A stretch of DNA of 56,171 bases from positions 1 to 56,171 of the forward strand of contig JAAWLO010000007.1 in the NCBI GenBank assembly GCA_022797935.1, given 5' to 3'. How positions within the stretch are numbered: the first letter of the stretch is position 1; each line of letters opens with the position of its first letter. This document shows positions 7,665-15,780 of this stretch, in pieces. The notes beneath the pieces are model-generated. The model ran no database searches and had not been told where the DNA came from. It was given only the letters and a program-made list of their open reading frames with translations. Origin of the DNA: Oscillibacter sp. GTDB lineage: Bacteria > Bacillota > Clostridia > Oscillospirales > Oscillospiraceae. A program made the translations under genes and the position numbers.

Positions 7665-8664
7665 GAAGGACTGCGACCTGGGCAAGCTGGACGGAAAAAA
7701 AATCGGCATCATCGGGTACGGCTCCCAGGGCCATGCCCATGCCTTGAATCTGAAGGAATCCGGCTGTGACGTCTGCGTGGGCCTCCGCCCCGGCAGCAAA
7801 AACCAGGCCGCCGCCGAAAGCGCGGGTCTGAAGGTCATGAGCGTTCCGGAGACCGCCAAGTGGGCCGACATCATCATGATCCTCATCAACGACGAGGTGC
7901 AGGCCGACGTCTACAAAAAGGACATTGCCCCCAACCTGGAGGAGGGCAACATGCTGATGTTCGCCCACGGCTTCAACATTCACTTCAAGCAGATCGTTCC
8001 CCCCGCCGGCGTGGACGTGGCCATGATCGCCCCCAAGGGCCCCGGCCATACCGTCCGGTCCACCTATGTGGCGGGCAAGGGCGTGCCCTGCCTCATCGCC
8101 GTGGAGCAGAACGCCACCGGCAAGGCCTATGACCTGGCCCTGGCCTATGCGGCGGGCATCGGCGGCGCCCGGGGCGGCGTTATGGAAACCACTTTCCAGG
8201 ATGAGACGGAGACGGACCTCTTCGGTGAACAGGCGGTTCTCTGCGGCGGCGTGGTCGAGCTGATGAAGATGGGATTTGAGACCCTTGTCGAGGCCGGTTA
8301 TGCCCCGGAGAACGCCTACTTCGAGTGCATCCATGAGATGAAGCTCATCATCGACCTCATCAACAAGGGCGGCGTGGCCATGATGAACTACTCCATCTCC
8401 GACACCGCTGAGTACGGCGAGTACGTCTCCGGTCCCCGGATCCTCCCCTATGAGGAGACCAAGAAGAACATGAAAGCCGTTCTCACCGACATTCAGGACG
8501 GCGTTTTTGCCGGCAAGTGGATTGCCGAGAACAAGAACGGCCGTACCTTCTTCAATTCCAAGCGCCGTCAGCTGGCGGCCCACCAGATGGAAACCGTGGG
8601 CGCGGAACTGCGGAAGAACATGCTCTGGGGTGATGACACCGACCCCGATACCGCCTCCAACTGA
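7645..8664 (+). CDS. ilvC: ketol-acid reductoisomerase
   Basis: 339-residue class I enzyme converting 2-acetolactate (or acetohydroxybutyrate) to the dihydroxy acid with Mg2+ and NAD(P)H. Visible: GYGSQGHA at 24-31 (Rossmann), cofactor loop LRPGSKN at 47-53, His108 in [20 protein letters not shown], Asp191 and Glu195 in [11 protein letters not shown], Glu227/Glu231 in [10 protein letters not shown], and SISDTAEYG. All catalytic and metal ligands are present. The loop ends in Asn where NADPH enzymes commonly have Ser and NADH enzymes Asp/Glu, so cofactor preference is uncertain. AAGGAGG precedes the ATG, inside the end of ilvN. Last gene of the operon; ilvD and leu genes are not in the window. 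Confidence 0.96.
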   Translation: MAKMYYEKDCDLGKLDGKKIGIIGYGSQGHAHALNLKESGCDVCVGLRPGSKNQAAAESAGLKVMSVPETAKWADIIMILINDEVQADVYKKDIAPNLEEGNMLMFAHGFNIHFKQIVPPAGVDVAMIAPKGPGHTVRSTYVAGKGVPCLIAVEQNATGKAYDLALAYAAGIGGARGGVMETTFQDETETDLFGEQAVLCGGVVELMKMGFETLVEAGYAPENAYFECIHEMKLIIDLINKGGVAMMNYSISDTAEYGEYVSGPRILPYEETKKNMKAVLTDIQDGVFAGKWIAENKNGRTFFNSKRRQLAAHQMETVGAELRKNMLWGDDTDPDTASN

Positions 8665-8677
8665 TTTTCCCCCTAAG

Positions 8678-8709
8678 AGCCGCCGCCTCCCCGGAGACGG
8701 CGGCTTTGC
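8678..8709 (+). terminator. terminator after ilvC
   Basis: AGCCGCCG (8678-8685) pairs with CGGCGGCT (8698-8705) with an inner TCC/GGA extension; a weak T tract (TTTG) follows. It begins 14 bases after the ilvC stop. Confidence 0.6.
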
Positions 8710-8739
8710 CTAGATTCGGCCAATGAAAGGACTGATTTC

Positions 8740-10047
8740 ATGTACCGGGAACTCTCGCACCTCCTTCTTTTCAGCGACTTGGACGCAGACAGCATTCTGG
8801 TCCGCCTGGCGGACATCATCCGGGACTGGCAGCAGGGCCGCGGAGACAAAGACGCCCTCACCGCCCGGGTCCACGGGCAGGTCAAGCGCCTTCTGGATCT
8901 CTCCACGGTCTGCGGCTTTGACGAAAACCTCTGGCAGTGTTACCTCACCTGGGTCCTCATGACCAACGACAACTCGTTCACCCGCACCTGTGAGCGGGCA
9001 GGGGCCGGCAGCGGCAGCGTGAACCACTTTGCGGAAAGCGACTTTACCGTCTTCCACCGCCTTTTCCACTATGATTTCACCCCTCTGGAGCGGGACCTGG
9101 GCATCGATTGTCTGTCTGTGGTCTGCAACTACCGGGCCATTCCCAAGCGGGAGCGGACCTATAACCGGGATATCAGCCTCCAGGTGCGGACTCTGCGCTC
9201 CGCCCTGGACCGGGCCTCCGGCGGCCGGGAGATGTTCCGCCTGATGACGGATTACTACCGCCAGTACGGCTATGGCCTTTTTGCTATGAACCGGGCGTTC
9301 CGCATCCAGCGGCGGGACGGGGTGCTGGAATTCCTGCCCATCAGCAACGTGGACGGGGTGCGGCTGGAGGACCTGCTGGGCTACGAGCTCCAGAAACGGG
9401 AACTGCGCCGGAATACCGACGCCTTCCTGGCCGGGAAGCGCGCCAATAACGTCCTCCTCTACGGCGACGCCGGTACCGGTAAATCCACCAGCGTCAAGGC
9501 CCTCATCAACGAGTATTACGACCAGGGCCTGCGGATGATTGAGATCTACAAGCATCAATTCGGGGAGCTGTCCCACATTCTGGCAGAGATCAAGAACCGG
9601 AATTACCGCTTCATCATCTTCATTGACGACCTCTCCTTCGAGGAAAACGAGGTGGAATACAAGTTTCTCAAGGCGGTCATTGAAGGCGGCGTGGAGACCA
9701 GACCGGAAAATGTTCTCATTTATGCCACCTCCAACCGCCGCCACCTCATCCGGGAAACCTGGAATGACCGGCAGGACATGGAACATCACGGAGACATCCA
9801 TCGCTCCGACACCATGGAGGAAAAGCTCTCCCTGGCAGCCCGGTTCGGCATCAGCATCAACTACAACGCCCCTACGCCCAAGGAGTTTCAGTCCATTGTG
9901 CTGGCTCTGGCGGACCGGCAGGGCATTACCCTGGATCGAACGGAGCTTCTGGCGCGGGCCAACACCTGGGAAGTCCGTCATGGCGGCTTTTCCGGCCGTA
10001 CCGCCCAGCAGTTTATTCACTACCTGGAGTGCATGGACCAGGAGTGA
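8740..10047 (+). CDS. DUF815 AAA-type ATPase
   Basis: 435 residues. The C-terminal half is an AAA ATPase of the DUF815 family: Walker A GDAGTGKST at about 241-249, Walker B IIFIDDLSF near 292-300, and ATSNRRHLI as sensor region. The N-terminal 200 residues are helical and family-specific. The biochemical role of DUF815 proteins is not established. AAAGGA at 8724-8729 precedes the ATG. It stands alone between the ilvC terminator and a promoter for the next gene. The conserved DRQDMEHHGDIHRSDTMEEKLSLAARFG stretch around 346-370 is typical of this family and probably includes sensor/arginine-finger residues. Confidence 0.9.
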   Translation: MYRELSHLLLFSDLDADSILVRLADIIRDWQQGRGDKDALTARVHGQVKRLLDLSTVCGFDENLWQCYLTWVLMTNDNSFTRTCERAGAGSGSVNHFAESDFTVFHRLFHYDFTPLERDLGIDCLSVVCNYRAIPKRERTYNRDISLQVRTLRSALDRASGGREMFRLMTDYYRQYGYGLFAMNRAFRIQRRDGVLEFLPISNVDGVRLEDLLGYELQKRELRRNTDAFLAGKRANNVLLYGDAGTGKSTSVKALINEYYDQGLRMIEIYKHQFGELSHILAEIKNRNYRFIIFIDDLSFEENEVEYKFLKAVIEGGVETRPENVLIYATSNRRHLIRETWNDRQDMEHHGDIHRSDTMEEKLSLAARFGISINYNAPTPKEFQSIVLALADRQGITLDRTELLARANTWEVRHGGFSGRTAQQFIHYLECMDQE

Positions 10048-10062
10048 AATGCCAGATTCCGC

Positions 10063-10092
10063 TTGCGCCCTGCCTTCTCCTTGTGGTATACT
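10063..10092 (+). promoter_or_regulatory. promoter of the nitrite/sulfite reductase gene
   Basis: TTGCGC at 10063-10068, 18-base spacer, TATACT at 10087-10092, 73 bases before the start codon. Confidence 0.55.
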
Positions 10093-10164
10093 CTAGCCAA
10101 ACTCTGCACATGGTAAAAACAGGCGTCCCCCCAGACCGGGAACGCAGGAAGGAAGGTCATCAGA

Positions 10165-11700
10165 ATGGACAAGCAGTGGCTGCAAACCTATCGCGAAGAA
10201 ATCGGCGCGTTCTCTGAGAAAATCCAGCAATTCCAACAGGGCGGCATAGAGAAAAAAGACTATAAGGGCTATTCCGGCGGCATGGGCAGCTATGCCCAGC
10301 GGGACCCGGCAAAGCACATGCTCCGTCTGCGGATGCCCGGCGGGCGTCTGACCCTGGAGCGGCTGGACTTTTTGGCAAAGACCCTGCAGACTTATCAGGT
10401 CCCGCGCGTGAAGCTCACCACTTGTGAAACGGTGCAACTCCACGACCTCCAGGCGGATCAGGTTCCCGCCATTATGGAGCAGGCCATTGACTGCGGCATC
10501 ATCTGCCGGGGCGGCGGCGGCGACAATCCCCGGAATGTTATGTGCAGTCCCCTCTCCGGCGTACAGCCGGGCGAGTGCTTTGACGTGGTCCCCTATGCCG
10601 AGGCCGTGACGGCGTATCTCCTCTCCATCTGCCGGGATATCCACATGCCCCGGAAACTGAAAATCGCCTTCTGCAACGGCGTGGACGATTCGGTCCACAG
10701 CGCCTTCCGGGACATGGGCTTCCGGGCCCAGCCTGATGGAACCTTCGCCCTGCGTATTGCCGGCGGTTTGGGCGCCGCAGGCCACCGCATGGGGGTTCTG
10801 GTGGATGATGCGGTTCCGCCCAAGGACGTTCTGTATTACGTCCGCGCTATGGTGGACACCTTCTGCCAGCACGGCAACTACCAGAACCGGGCCAAGGCCC
10901 GCACCCGCTTCCTGCAGGAAACCTTGGGGCCCGATGGACTGAAAGACGCCTTCCTGCAGAATCTCTCCGCGCTCAAGGCCCAAGGCGGCCTGGAGCTTGC
11001 AAACCTGGAGGCTTCCGCAGACAGGAAGCAGGCAGATGGGGAGCTCTCCCATCCCCGGGCCATCGCTCAGAAGCAGGCCGGGCTCTATGCGGTGAAGTAT
11101 CATCCAACCGGCGGCTGTCTGCCGGTGGAAAAACCCGCTCAGCTATACGCTCTGCTGAAGGACATCCCCCAGGCGGAGTGCCGGGTGGGAGCTGGTGAGA
11201 CCTTATACGTCATCAACCTCACCGCCGCCGAGGCGGAACGGGTACTGGCTGCCACAGAGGACGGCGCCCGGACAGAATTCGAGTACAGCGTTGCCTGCAT
11301 CGGCGCTGCCGTCTGCCAGCAGGGCGTCCGTGACAGCCAGAGCGTTCTTCAAACCGCAGTTCAGGCAGTCCGGGAGGCCAACATCCCCGATGGCGCCCTG
11401 CCCCGCATCCGCATCTCCGGCTGTCCCTCCAGCTGTGCCGCCCATGAGGCGGGAGCCATTGGCTTTCAGGGCGGCATCAAATCGGTGGATGGCAAGGCAC
11501 AACCCGCCTTCAAGCTCTACCTGGGCGGCAGCGACGCCCTGGATGATGCCCGTTTCGGCGAGGCTGGGGCTATGATTCTGGAAAAGGATCTTCCCAACTT
11601 CCTGGTAGAGCTGGGCCGGGCGGCGGCGGAAACCGGATGGGACCAATGGTTCCCCACTCACGGCGACCAGCTGAAGGCCATTGTTGCCAAATATACCTGA
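10165..11700 (+). CDS. siroheme nitrite/sulfite reductase
   Basis: 511-residue cytoplasmic ferredoxin-type nitrite/sulfite reductase with the two-fold repeated family layout: an N-terminal half with MLRLRMPGGRL and the VKLTTCETVQLHDL segment, and a C-terminal half carrying the siroheme-[4Fe-4S] ligands Cys378/Cys384 (CX5C) and Cys420/Cys424 (CX3C, in SGCPSSC). Basic residues of the substrate pocket are plausible but not assigned. It would reduce nitrite to ammonia or sulfite to sulfide by six electrons. It is monocistronic with its own promoter and a strong terminator, with no siroheme synthesis or nitrate reductase genes nearby, so the substrate cannot be chosen. GAAGGAAGG precedes the ATG. 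Confidence 0.85.
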   Translation: MDKQWLQTYREEIGAFSEKIQQFQQGGIEKKDYKGYSGGMGSYAQRDPAKHMLRLRMPGGRLTLERLDFLAKTLQTYQVPRVKLTTCETVQLHDLQADQVPAIMEQAIDCGIICRGGGGDNPRNVMCSPLSGVQPGECFDVVPYAEAVTAYLLSICRDIHMPRKLKIAFCNGVDDSVHSAFRDMGFRAQPDGTFALRIAGGLGAAGHRMGVLVDDAVPPKDVLYYVRAMVDTFCQHGNYQNRAKARTRFLQETLGPDGLKDAFLQNLSALKAQGGLELANLEASADRKQADGELSHPRAIAQKQAGLYAVKYHPTGGCLPVEKPAQLYALLKDIPQAECRVGAGETLYVINLTAAEAERVLAATEDGARTEFEYSVACIGAAVCQQGVRDSQSVLQTAVQAVREANIPDGALPRIRISGCPSSCAAHEAGAIGFQGGIKSVDGKAQPAFKLYLGGSDALDDARFGEAGAMILEKDLPNFLVELGRAAAETGWDQWFPTHGDQLKAIVAKYT

Positions 11701-11819
11701 CGTCAAACCGGTCATCTGCATTGGTGAAAGCGCTTGACGCCGGCAGGCTTCCAAGACACAGCCATTGCCTTTTGCCCAAATCGAAGCATACGGGGAAATT
11801 CCGATTCCTGCCCAAAGAA

Positions 11820-11850
11820 AGCCGGACACGCAGTGCGTGTCCGGCTTTTT
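11820..11850. terminator. bidirectional terminator (reductase / MATE)
   Basis: A 12-bp perfect stem (AGCCGGACACGC with its complement, loop AGT) followed by TTTTT on the + strand; on the minus strand the stem is followed by TTTCTTT. It serves the reductase gene from the left and the MATE gene from the right. The 120 bases before it contain nothing else supportable. Confidence 0.85.
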
Positions 11851-13199
11851 CAGGCCTCCGCCAGTCTGCCGCCGTAGCCGTAACGCCGGCGCTGCATGAC
11901 CAGAAAGAGCCCCGTTATTGCCAAGGTCAGCAGTTCCGCCGCCGTTACCGCCAGCCAGATACCGTCCAAATCCAGAAAAACCGGCAGAATGAAGATGGCC
12001 GCCGTCTGGAAAAACAGCGTCCGCAGAAAGGCAATGGCCGCAGAAAGGCCGCCGTTGCTGAGAGCCGTAAAAAAAGCGGAGCCAAAGATGTTGAATCCCA
12101 TGGCCAGGAAGGACAGGGCATACAGCCGGAATCCCCGCGTCGTGAGCGCCAGCAAATCCGCATCGTAGCCTACAAAAATTTGGGACAGCGGCCCTGCCAA
12201 GACTACAGCGGCGGCGGTAAGTCCCACACAGAACGCCAGCATCAACAGGAGACTCTTGCGGAAAAGGCTTTGCAGCTCCTTTTCATTCCCCGCGCCATAA
12301 TGGTAGCTGATTACGGGACCCGCGCCGATGGAATACCCCATGAATACGCCTATAAAGATGAAATTTACATACATGATGACCCCGAAGGCCGCCACGCCGT
12401 CTTCGCCGATAACCCGCATGAGCTGGAAATTATACAGGATGCTGACCAAGGACGTGGACAGGCTGCTCATCATTTCGGAGGAACCGTTGGAGCAGGTCTG
12501 CACCAATATCCGGCCCTCCATATGCGTTTTGATCAAACGAAGCGGGGTCTTGTTGGGCAAAAGAAAATATACCAAGGGCACCACGCCGCCCACCAGAGAA
12601 CTGGCAACAGTAGCTATGGCGGCCCCGGCCACCCCCCAGGACAGTACCCCCACCAGCAGCCAGTCCCCTACCATATTGGTCAGTCCCGCCGCCACCGTGA
12701 GACCCAGGCCCAATTTCGGCCGCTCCGCCGCTACCAGGAAGCTCTGGAACATATTCTGCAAAATGAAGGGCACCAAGGCAAAGGTGAGAATCCGTCCATA
12801 GAGAATTGCCTGGGCCAGCATCTCCCCTTCCGCTCCCAGCATGGCGCACAGGGGCTCCATAACAAGCTCCGCAATTCCCATCAGAATCAATCCGGCGATG
12901 ATGCCGGTACAGATAATCAGGGTAAAATAGCGGTTGGCCCGGGGCAGATCACCCTCCCCCATGGTTCGGGCCACTACGGCGCTGCCGCCGGTACCCAGCA
13001 TAAAGCCTATCGCTGCAAAAATCATCAGAGCCGGCATAATGAGGTTTACCGCCGCGAAAGCGGTCTTCCCCGCGAAGTTGGAGACGAAAACGCCGTCTAC
13101 CACCCCATAAATCGAGGTAAAAATCAGCATAACAATGGTAGGGAAGGTGAAACGCAGCAGTTTCCTGTACGTAAAATGCTCGGACAAATGGATGTGCAT
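11850..13199 (-). CDS. MATE family multidrug efflux transporter
   Basis: 449 residues with about 12 predicted membrane spans in two six-helix halves, the MATE layout; it would export cationic drugs or metabolites using a Na+ or H+ gradient. Typical sequence: FTFPTIVMLIFTSIYGVVDGVFVSNFAG in helix 1, GTGGSAVVARTMGEGD after helix 2, and the matching second-half SIGAGPVISYHYGAGNEKE. The start at 13199 is preferred over longer frames because AAAGGAAA lies just upstream and the protein begins at the family's usual N terminus. It follows a MarR gene by 50 bases on the same strand, so the regulator probably controls it. Confidence 0.9.
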   Translation of the reverse strand: MHIHLSEHFTYRKLLRFTFPTIVMLIFTSIYGVVDGVFVSNFAGKTAFAAVNLIMPALMIFAAIGFMLGTGGSAVVARTMGEGDLPRANRYFTLIICTGIIAGLILMGIAELVMEPLCAMLGAEGEMLAQAILYGRILTFALVPFILQNMFQSFLVAAERPKLGLGLTVAAGLTNMVGDWLLVGVLSWGVAGAAIATVASSLVGGVVPLVYFLLPNKTPLRLIKTHMEGRILVQTCSNGSSEMMSSLSTSLVSILYNFQLMRVIGEDGVAAFGVIMYVNFIFIGVFMGYSIGAGPVISYHYGAGNEKELQSLFRKSLLLMLAFCVGLTAAAVVLAGPLSQIFVGYDADLLALTTRGFRLYALSFLAMGFNIFGSAFFTALSNGGLSAAIAFLRTLFFQTAAIFILPVFLDLDGIWLAVTAAELLTLAITGLFLVMQRRRYGYGGRLAEA

Positions 13200-13249
13200 A
13201 GAGATTTCCTTTCTCTGTTCAGCAGAAACCGCCGGGAATTCCGGTGGCG

Positions 13250-13690
13250 TTATGTTTTGGAAATGGAGTTTGCCTCCTCCTGGAAAAGGGAGAACCATTT
13301 TTGCGTTAAGGAAAGCATGGCGGTCAGTTCTGATTCTCCCATGCGTATAGAGGCAGCTTCTTCGGCGTTCTTGAGGGGGAGGACTTTTTTCTGAATGAGA
13401 GCCCGGCCCGCTTCCGTGAGATAGACCCGGACCTCCCGTCCCGGACTGGGCCGGAGAGACAAAAGCCCCTCTCCCGCCAGTTTCTGTACGGAGGAATGGA
13501 CCGTCTGCTTGGTCAGGGAAAACTGACGGCAAATGTCCCGCTGGGTACACCCCTCCCCCAAATCCACCAGGGTCCACAGCACAAGCAGGGCGCTGTCGGA
13601 GAGCTTCTGCCGGACAGCCAGTTCATGATAGAATTCGTCAATCTGGTGCTGGAGACGGATGTAATCCTGAAACAGTTTATAAGCATCCAT
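13250..13690 (-). CDS. MarR family transcriptional regulator
   Basis: 146 residues. Winged helix fold: helix pair QHQIDEFYHELAVRQKLSDSALLVL, HTH TQRDICRQFSLTKQTVHSSVQKL at about 58-80, wing LSLRPSPGREVRVYLTEAGRALIQ. Such regulators usually repress a neighbouring efflux gene and release on ligand binding. The start at 13690 has AAAGGAG 11 bases upstream; a longer frame to 13780 would run through the promoter. It is the first gene of a two-gene operon with the MATE pump. Confidence 0.9.
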   Translation of the reverse strand: MDAYKLFQDYIRLQHQIDEFYHELAVRQKLSDSALLVLWTLVDLGEGCTQRDICRQFSLTKQTVHSSVQKLAGEGLLSLRPSPGREVRVYLTEAGRALIQKKVLPLKNAEEAASIRMGESELTAMLSLTQKWFSLFQEEANSISKT

Positions 13691-13744
13691 AGCTGGGCGT
13701 TCTCCTTTACAAGTACGAAATCGGACCGCAGGAAGATAATTGGC

Positions 13745-13773
13745 AGTATAGTCTGATTTCATACCAAAGTCAA
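13745..13773 (-). promoter_or_regulatory. promoter of the marR-MATE operon
   Basis: On the minus strand TTGACT (13773-13768), 17-base spacer, TATACT (13750-13745), 55 bases before the marR start. A near-consensus sigma-A promoter. Confidence 0.8.
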
Positions 13774-13816
13774 CCGTCATTTTGCACAGGAATTTATCGG
13801 TTTACTTGTGGGATAT

Positions 13817-13844
13817 ATAAAAAGGAGCCCGGAGTCCGGGCCCC
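13817..13844 (-). terminator. terminator after spoVAD
   Basis: A 9-bp stem (13844-13836 with 13832-13824, loop ACT on the minus strand) followed by TTTTTATA, right after the spoVAD stop. Confidence 0.85.
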
Positions 13845-13847
13845 TTG

Positions 13848-14864
13848 TTACCTTGTCGCGGAGATACAGAGGACGTGGCAGATGGAAGGGATGGACTCCC
13901 CTTGGAAGCTGGAAGTGGGGGACAACAGCGCCCCAGTCGGTGCAAAGACCATGTTCTTCCACCTTCCTTTTTGCATTCCGGAAAGAAGATAGCCGTTGAG
14001 CACCGAGGCGGAACAGCCGCAGCCCGAGCCGCCGGCGTGCATGTCCTGCCGCTCCCGGTCGTAGAGGAGGAGGCCGCAGTCCTGGAATTCCTCTCCCAGG
14101 TCTATCCCATCCCGGGAGAAAAAATCCCGGACAATGGCATGCCCCAAGGCCCCCAGGTCCCCCGTAACCACCAGGTCGTAATCCTGGGGCTTGGTTTTCG
14201 TATCCTGAAAGAAGGCGGAGAGGGTGTCATAAGCCGCCGGGGCCATAGCCGCACCCATGTTGTTGGCGTCGGCCACACCTTTGTCTACGATTTTTCCGCA
14301 GGTGACATGCGTGATATAGGGCCCTGGTCCTTCCGCAGCCAGAATGGTGCACCCGGCAGCCGTGGCGGTCCACTGAGCCGTGGGCGTCCGCTGGCTTCCA
14401 TAGGGCACGGGCATCCGGTACTGCCGCTCTGCCGTGCAGAAGTGGGAAGACGTCAAGGCGGCCGCCTTTTCCGCAAAGCCCCCGTCAATGAGCATGGCCG
14501 CCAGGGACAGGGACTCTCCCATGGTGGAGCAGGCCCCGTAAAGTCCGTAGAAGGGCACGCCAAATTCCCGCAGGCCAAAGGAAGAGCCGATACACTGGTT
14601 CAGCAGATCGCCCGCCAAAATATAATCCAGGTCCCCGGGCTTCAGACGCCCCTGCTCCAGCGCCCGCTGAAGCACCTTTTTCTGCATGGCAGACTCCGCT
14701 TTTTCCCAGGTCTTTTCGCCGAAGAAGGTATCTTCGTTCAGCTCGTCAAAGTATCCCCTCAGAGGGCCTTCTCCCTCCATCTTTCCTCCGATATTGGCAA
14801 AGGAAATCACCGAGGGCGGATGCTCCAGGGCAATCGTCCGCCGTCCCAGCCGTTTGTTCTTCAT
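13848..14864 (-). CDS. spoVAD: stage V sporulation protein AD
   Basis: 338 residues, the standard SpoVAD length. Thiolase-like fold protein of the SpoVA complex, which takes dipicolinic acid into the forespore and releases it in germination; SpoVAD binds DPA on the outer face of the spore inner membrane. Hallmarks: an opening TIALEHPPSVISFANIGGKMEGEGPL-type segment, GACSTMGESL, TAAGCTIL, GDLGALGHAI, and GGSGCGCSA near the C terminus. The start at 14864 follows GGAGGCGCACT. It stands alone, with no spoVAC or spoVAE adjacent and its own terminator, which is unusual because these genes are commonly in one operon. No convincing sigma-G promoter was identified upstream. Confidence 0.93.
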   Translation of the reverse strand: MKNKRLGRRTIALEHPPSVISFANIGGKMEGEGPLRGYFDELNEDTFFGEKTWEKAESAMQKKVLQRALEQGRLKPGDLDYILAGDLLNQCIGSSFGLREFGVPFYGLYGACSTMGESLSLAAMLIDGGFAEKAAALTSSHFCTAERQYRMPVPYGSQRTPTAQWTATAAGCTILAAEGPGPYITHVTCGKIVDKGVADANNMGAAMAPAAYDTLSAFFQDTKTKPQDYDLVVTGDLGALGHAIVRDFFSRDGIDLGEEFQDCGLLLYDRERQDMHAGGSGCGCSASVLNGYLLSGMQKGRWKNMVFAPTGALLSPTSSFQGESIPSICHVLCISATR

Positions 14865-14959
14865 AGTGCGCCTCCTTTTCTCCGTAGGGTCCCCGAAACC
14901 GGCTTCTTTATTCCCATCTTTTTGGCGTCCGCCGGAGGCGAATTTTGACGGCTCCGGTC

Positions 14960-14988
14960 TTGCGGTGAACACCCCGGTGTGCTATACT
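14960..14988 (+). promoter_or_regulatory. promoter of the AIM24-like gene
   Basis: TTGCGG (14960-14965), 17-base spacer, TATACT (14983-14988) with a TG extension one base upstream; 32 bases before the chosen GTG start. Confidence 0.7.
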
Positions 14989-15019
14989 GAACCCATTCTT
15001 AATGAGGAGGAAAAACGTT

Positions 15020-15697
15020 GTGAAATATGAAATCAAGGGAGAACCCATGCCTGTCGTCATCTGCCAGCTGAACGCCGGAGAGACTATGATTACCGAAAAG
15101 GGCTCCATGGTATGGATGAGCCCCAATATGGAAATGCAGACATCCGCCGGGGGCATTGGGAAGGCCTTTGGACGGATGTTTTCCGGCGAGGCCATGTTTC
15201 AGAATTTCTATACTGCCAAAGGCGGTCCGGGTATGATTGCCTTCGCTTCCAGCTTTCCCGGAACCATTCGGGCCATCGAAATCACCCCCGACAAGCCCAT
15301 TGTCGCCCAAAAATCCGCCTTCCTGGCCTCAGAACAGGGGGTGGAGCTGTCCGTGTTCTTCCAAAAGAAGATGGGGGCGGGCTTCTTCGGCGGCGAGGGA
15401 TTCATCATGCAGAAGCTCTCCGGCCACGGCACCGCCTTCCTGGAGGTAGACGGCTCCGTGGTGGAATACGACCTGGGGCCGGGAGAACAGCTGGTGGTGG
15501 ACACCGGAAACCTGGCTATGATGGACGCCACCTGCTCCCTTGACATTCAGTCCGTCAAAGGGGTGAAAAACGTCCTCTTCGGCGGAGAAGGCCTGTTCAA
15601 TACCATTGTCACCGGCCCCGGACGGGTCGTGCTCCAAACCATGCCGCTCAGCACCTTTGCCGGAGCCATTGCCTCCGTAATTCCCTCCAAAGGCTGA
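15020..15697 (+). CDS. AIM24 / TIGR00266 family protein
   Basis: 225 residues. The opening (MKYEIKGEPMPVVICQLNAGETMITE), GSMVWMSPNMEMQTS, and the glycine-rich FGGEGFIMQKLSGHGTAFLEVDGSV region are typical of the AIM24 family (TRAP-like beta-barrel fold). No enzymatic role is known; bacterial members are small cytoplasmic multimers. The GTG at 15020 is chosen because AGGAGG (15005-15010) lies 9 bases upstream; an in-frame ATG at 15002 would put the ribosome site inside the coding region. It is monocistronic between its own promoter and a bidirectional terminator. Confidence 0.85.
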   Translation: MKYEIKGEPMPVVICQLNAGETMITEKGSMVWMSPNMEMQTSAGGIGKAFGRMFSGEAMFQNFYTAKGGPGMIAFASSFPGTIRAIEITPDKPIVAQKSAFLASEQGVELSVFFQKKMGAGFFGGEGFIMQKLSGHGTAFLEVDGSVVEYDLGPGEQLVVDTGNLAMMDATCSLDIQSVKGVKNVLFGGEGLFNTIVTGPGRVVLQTMPLSTFAGAIASVIPSKG

Positions 15698-15727
15698 GGG
15701 GAAGCCGCTTTTCCCATATCTGAAACC

Positions 15728-15774
15728 AAACAAGAGGTCTCCCTCGGCCAAACGGCCTGGGAGACCTCTTGTTT
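15728..15774. terminator. strong bidirectional terminator
   Basis: AAACAAGAGGTCTCCC (15728-15743) is the exact complement of 15759-15774, and the interior GGCC (15746-15749) and GGCC (15754-15757) extend the hairpin. A/T-rich ends supply the U tract on both strands. It separates the AIM24-like gene from the convergent sortase gene. Confidence 0.9.
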
Positions 15775-15780
15775 GATGTC

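Noticed and set aside
11637-13394. A 585-codon + strand frame opposite the MATE gene
   Set aside because: Gln/Arg/His-rich shadow; the minus strand encodes a clear 12-span transporter with ribosome site and promoter.
14865-14940. Sigma-G promoter for spoVAD
   Set aside because: GGAATA and CCTACG are present but spacing and -10 match are poor.
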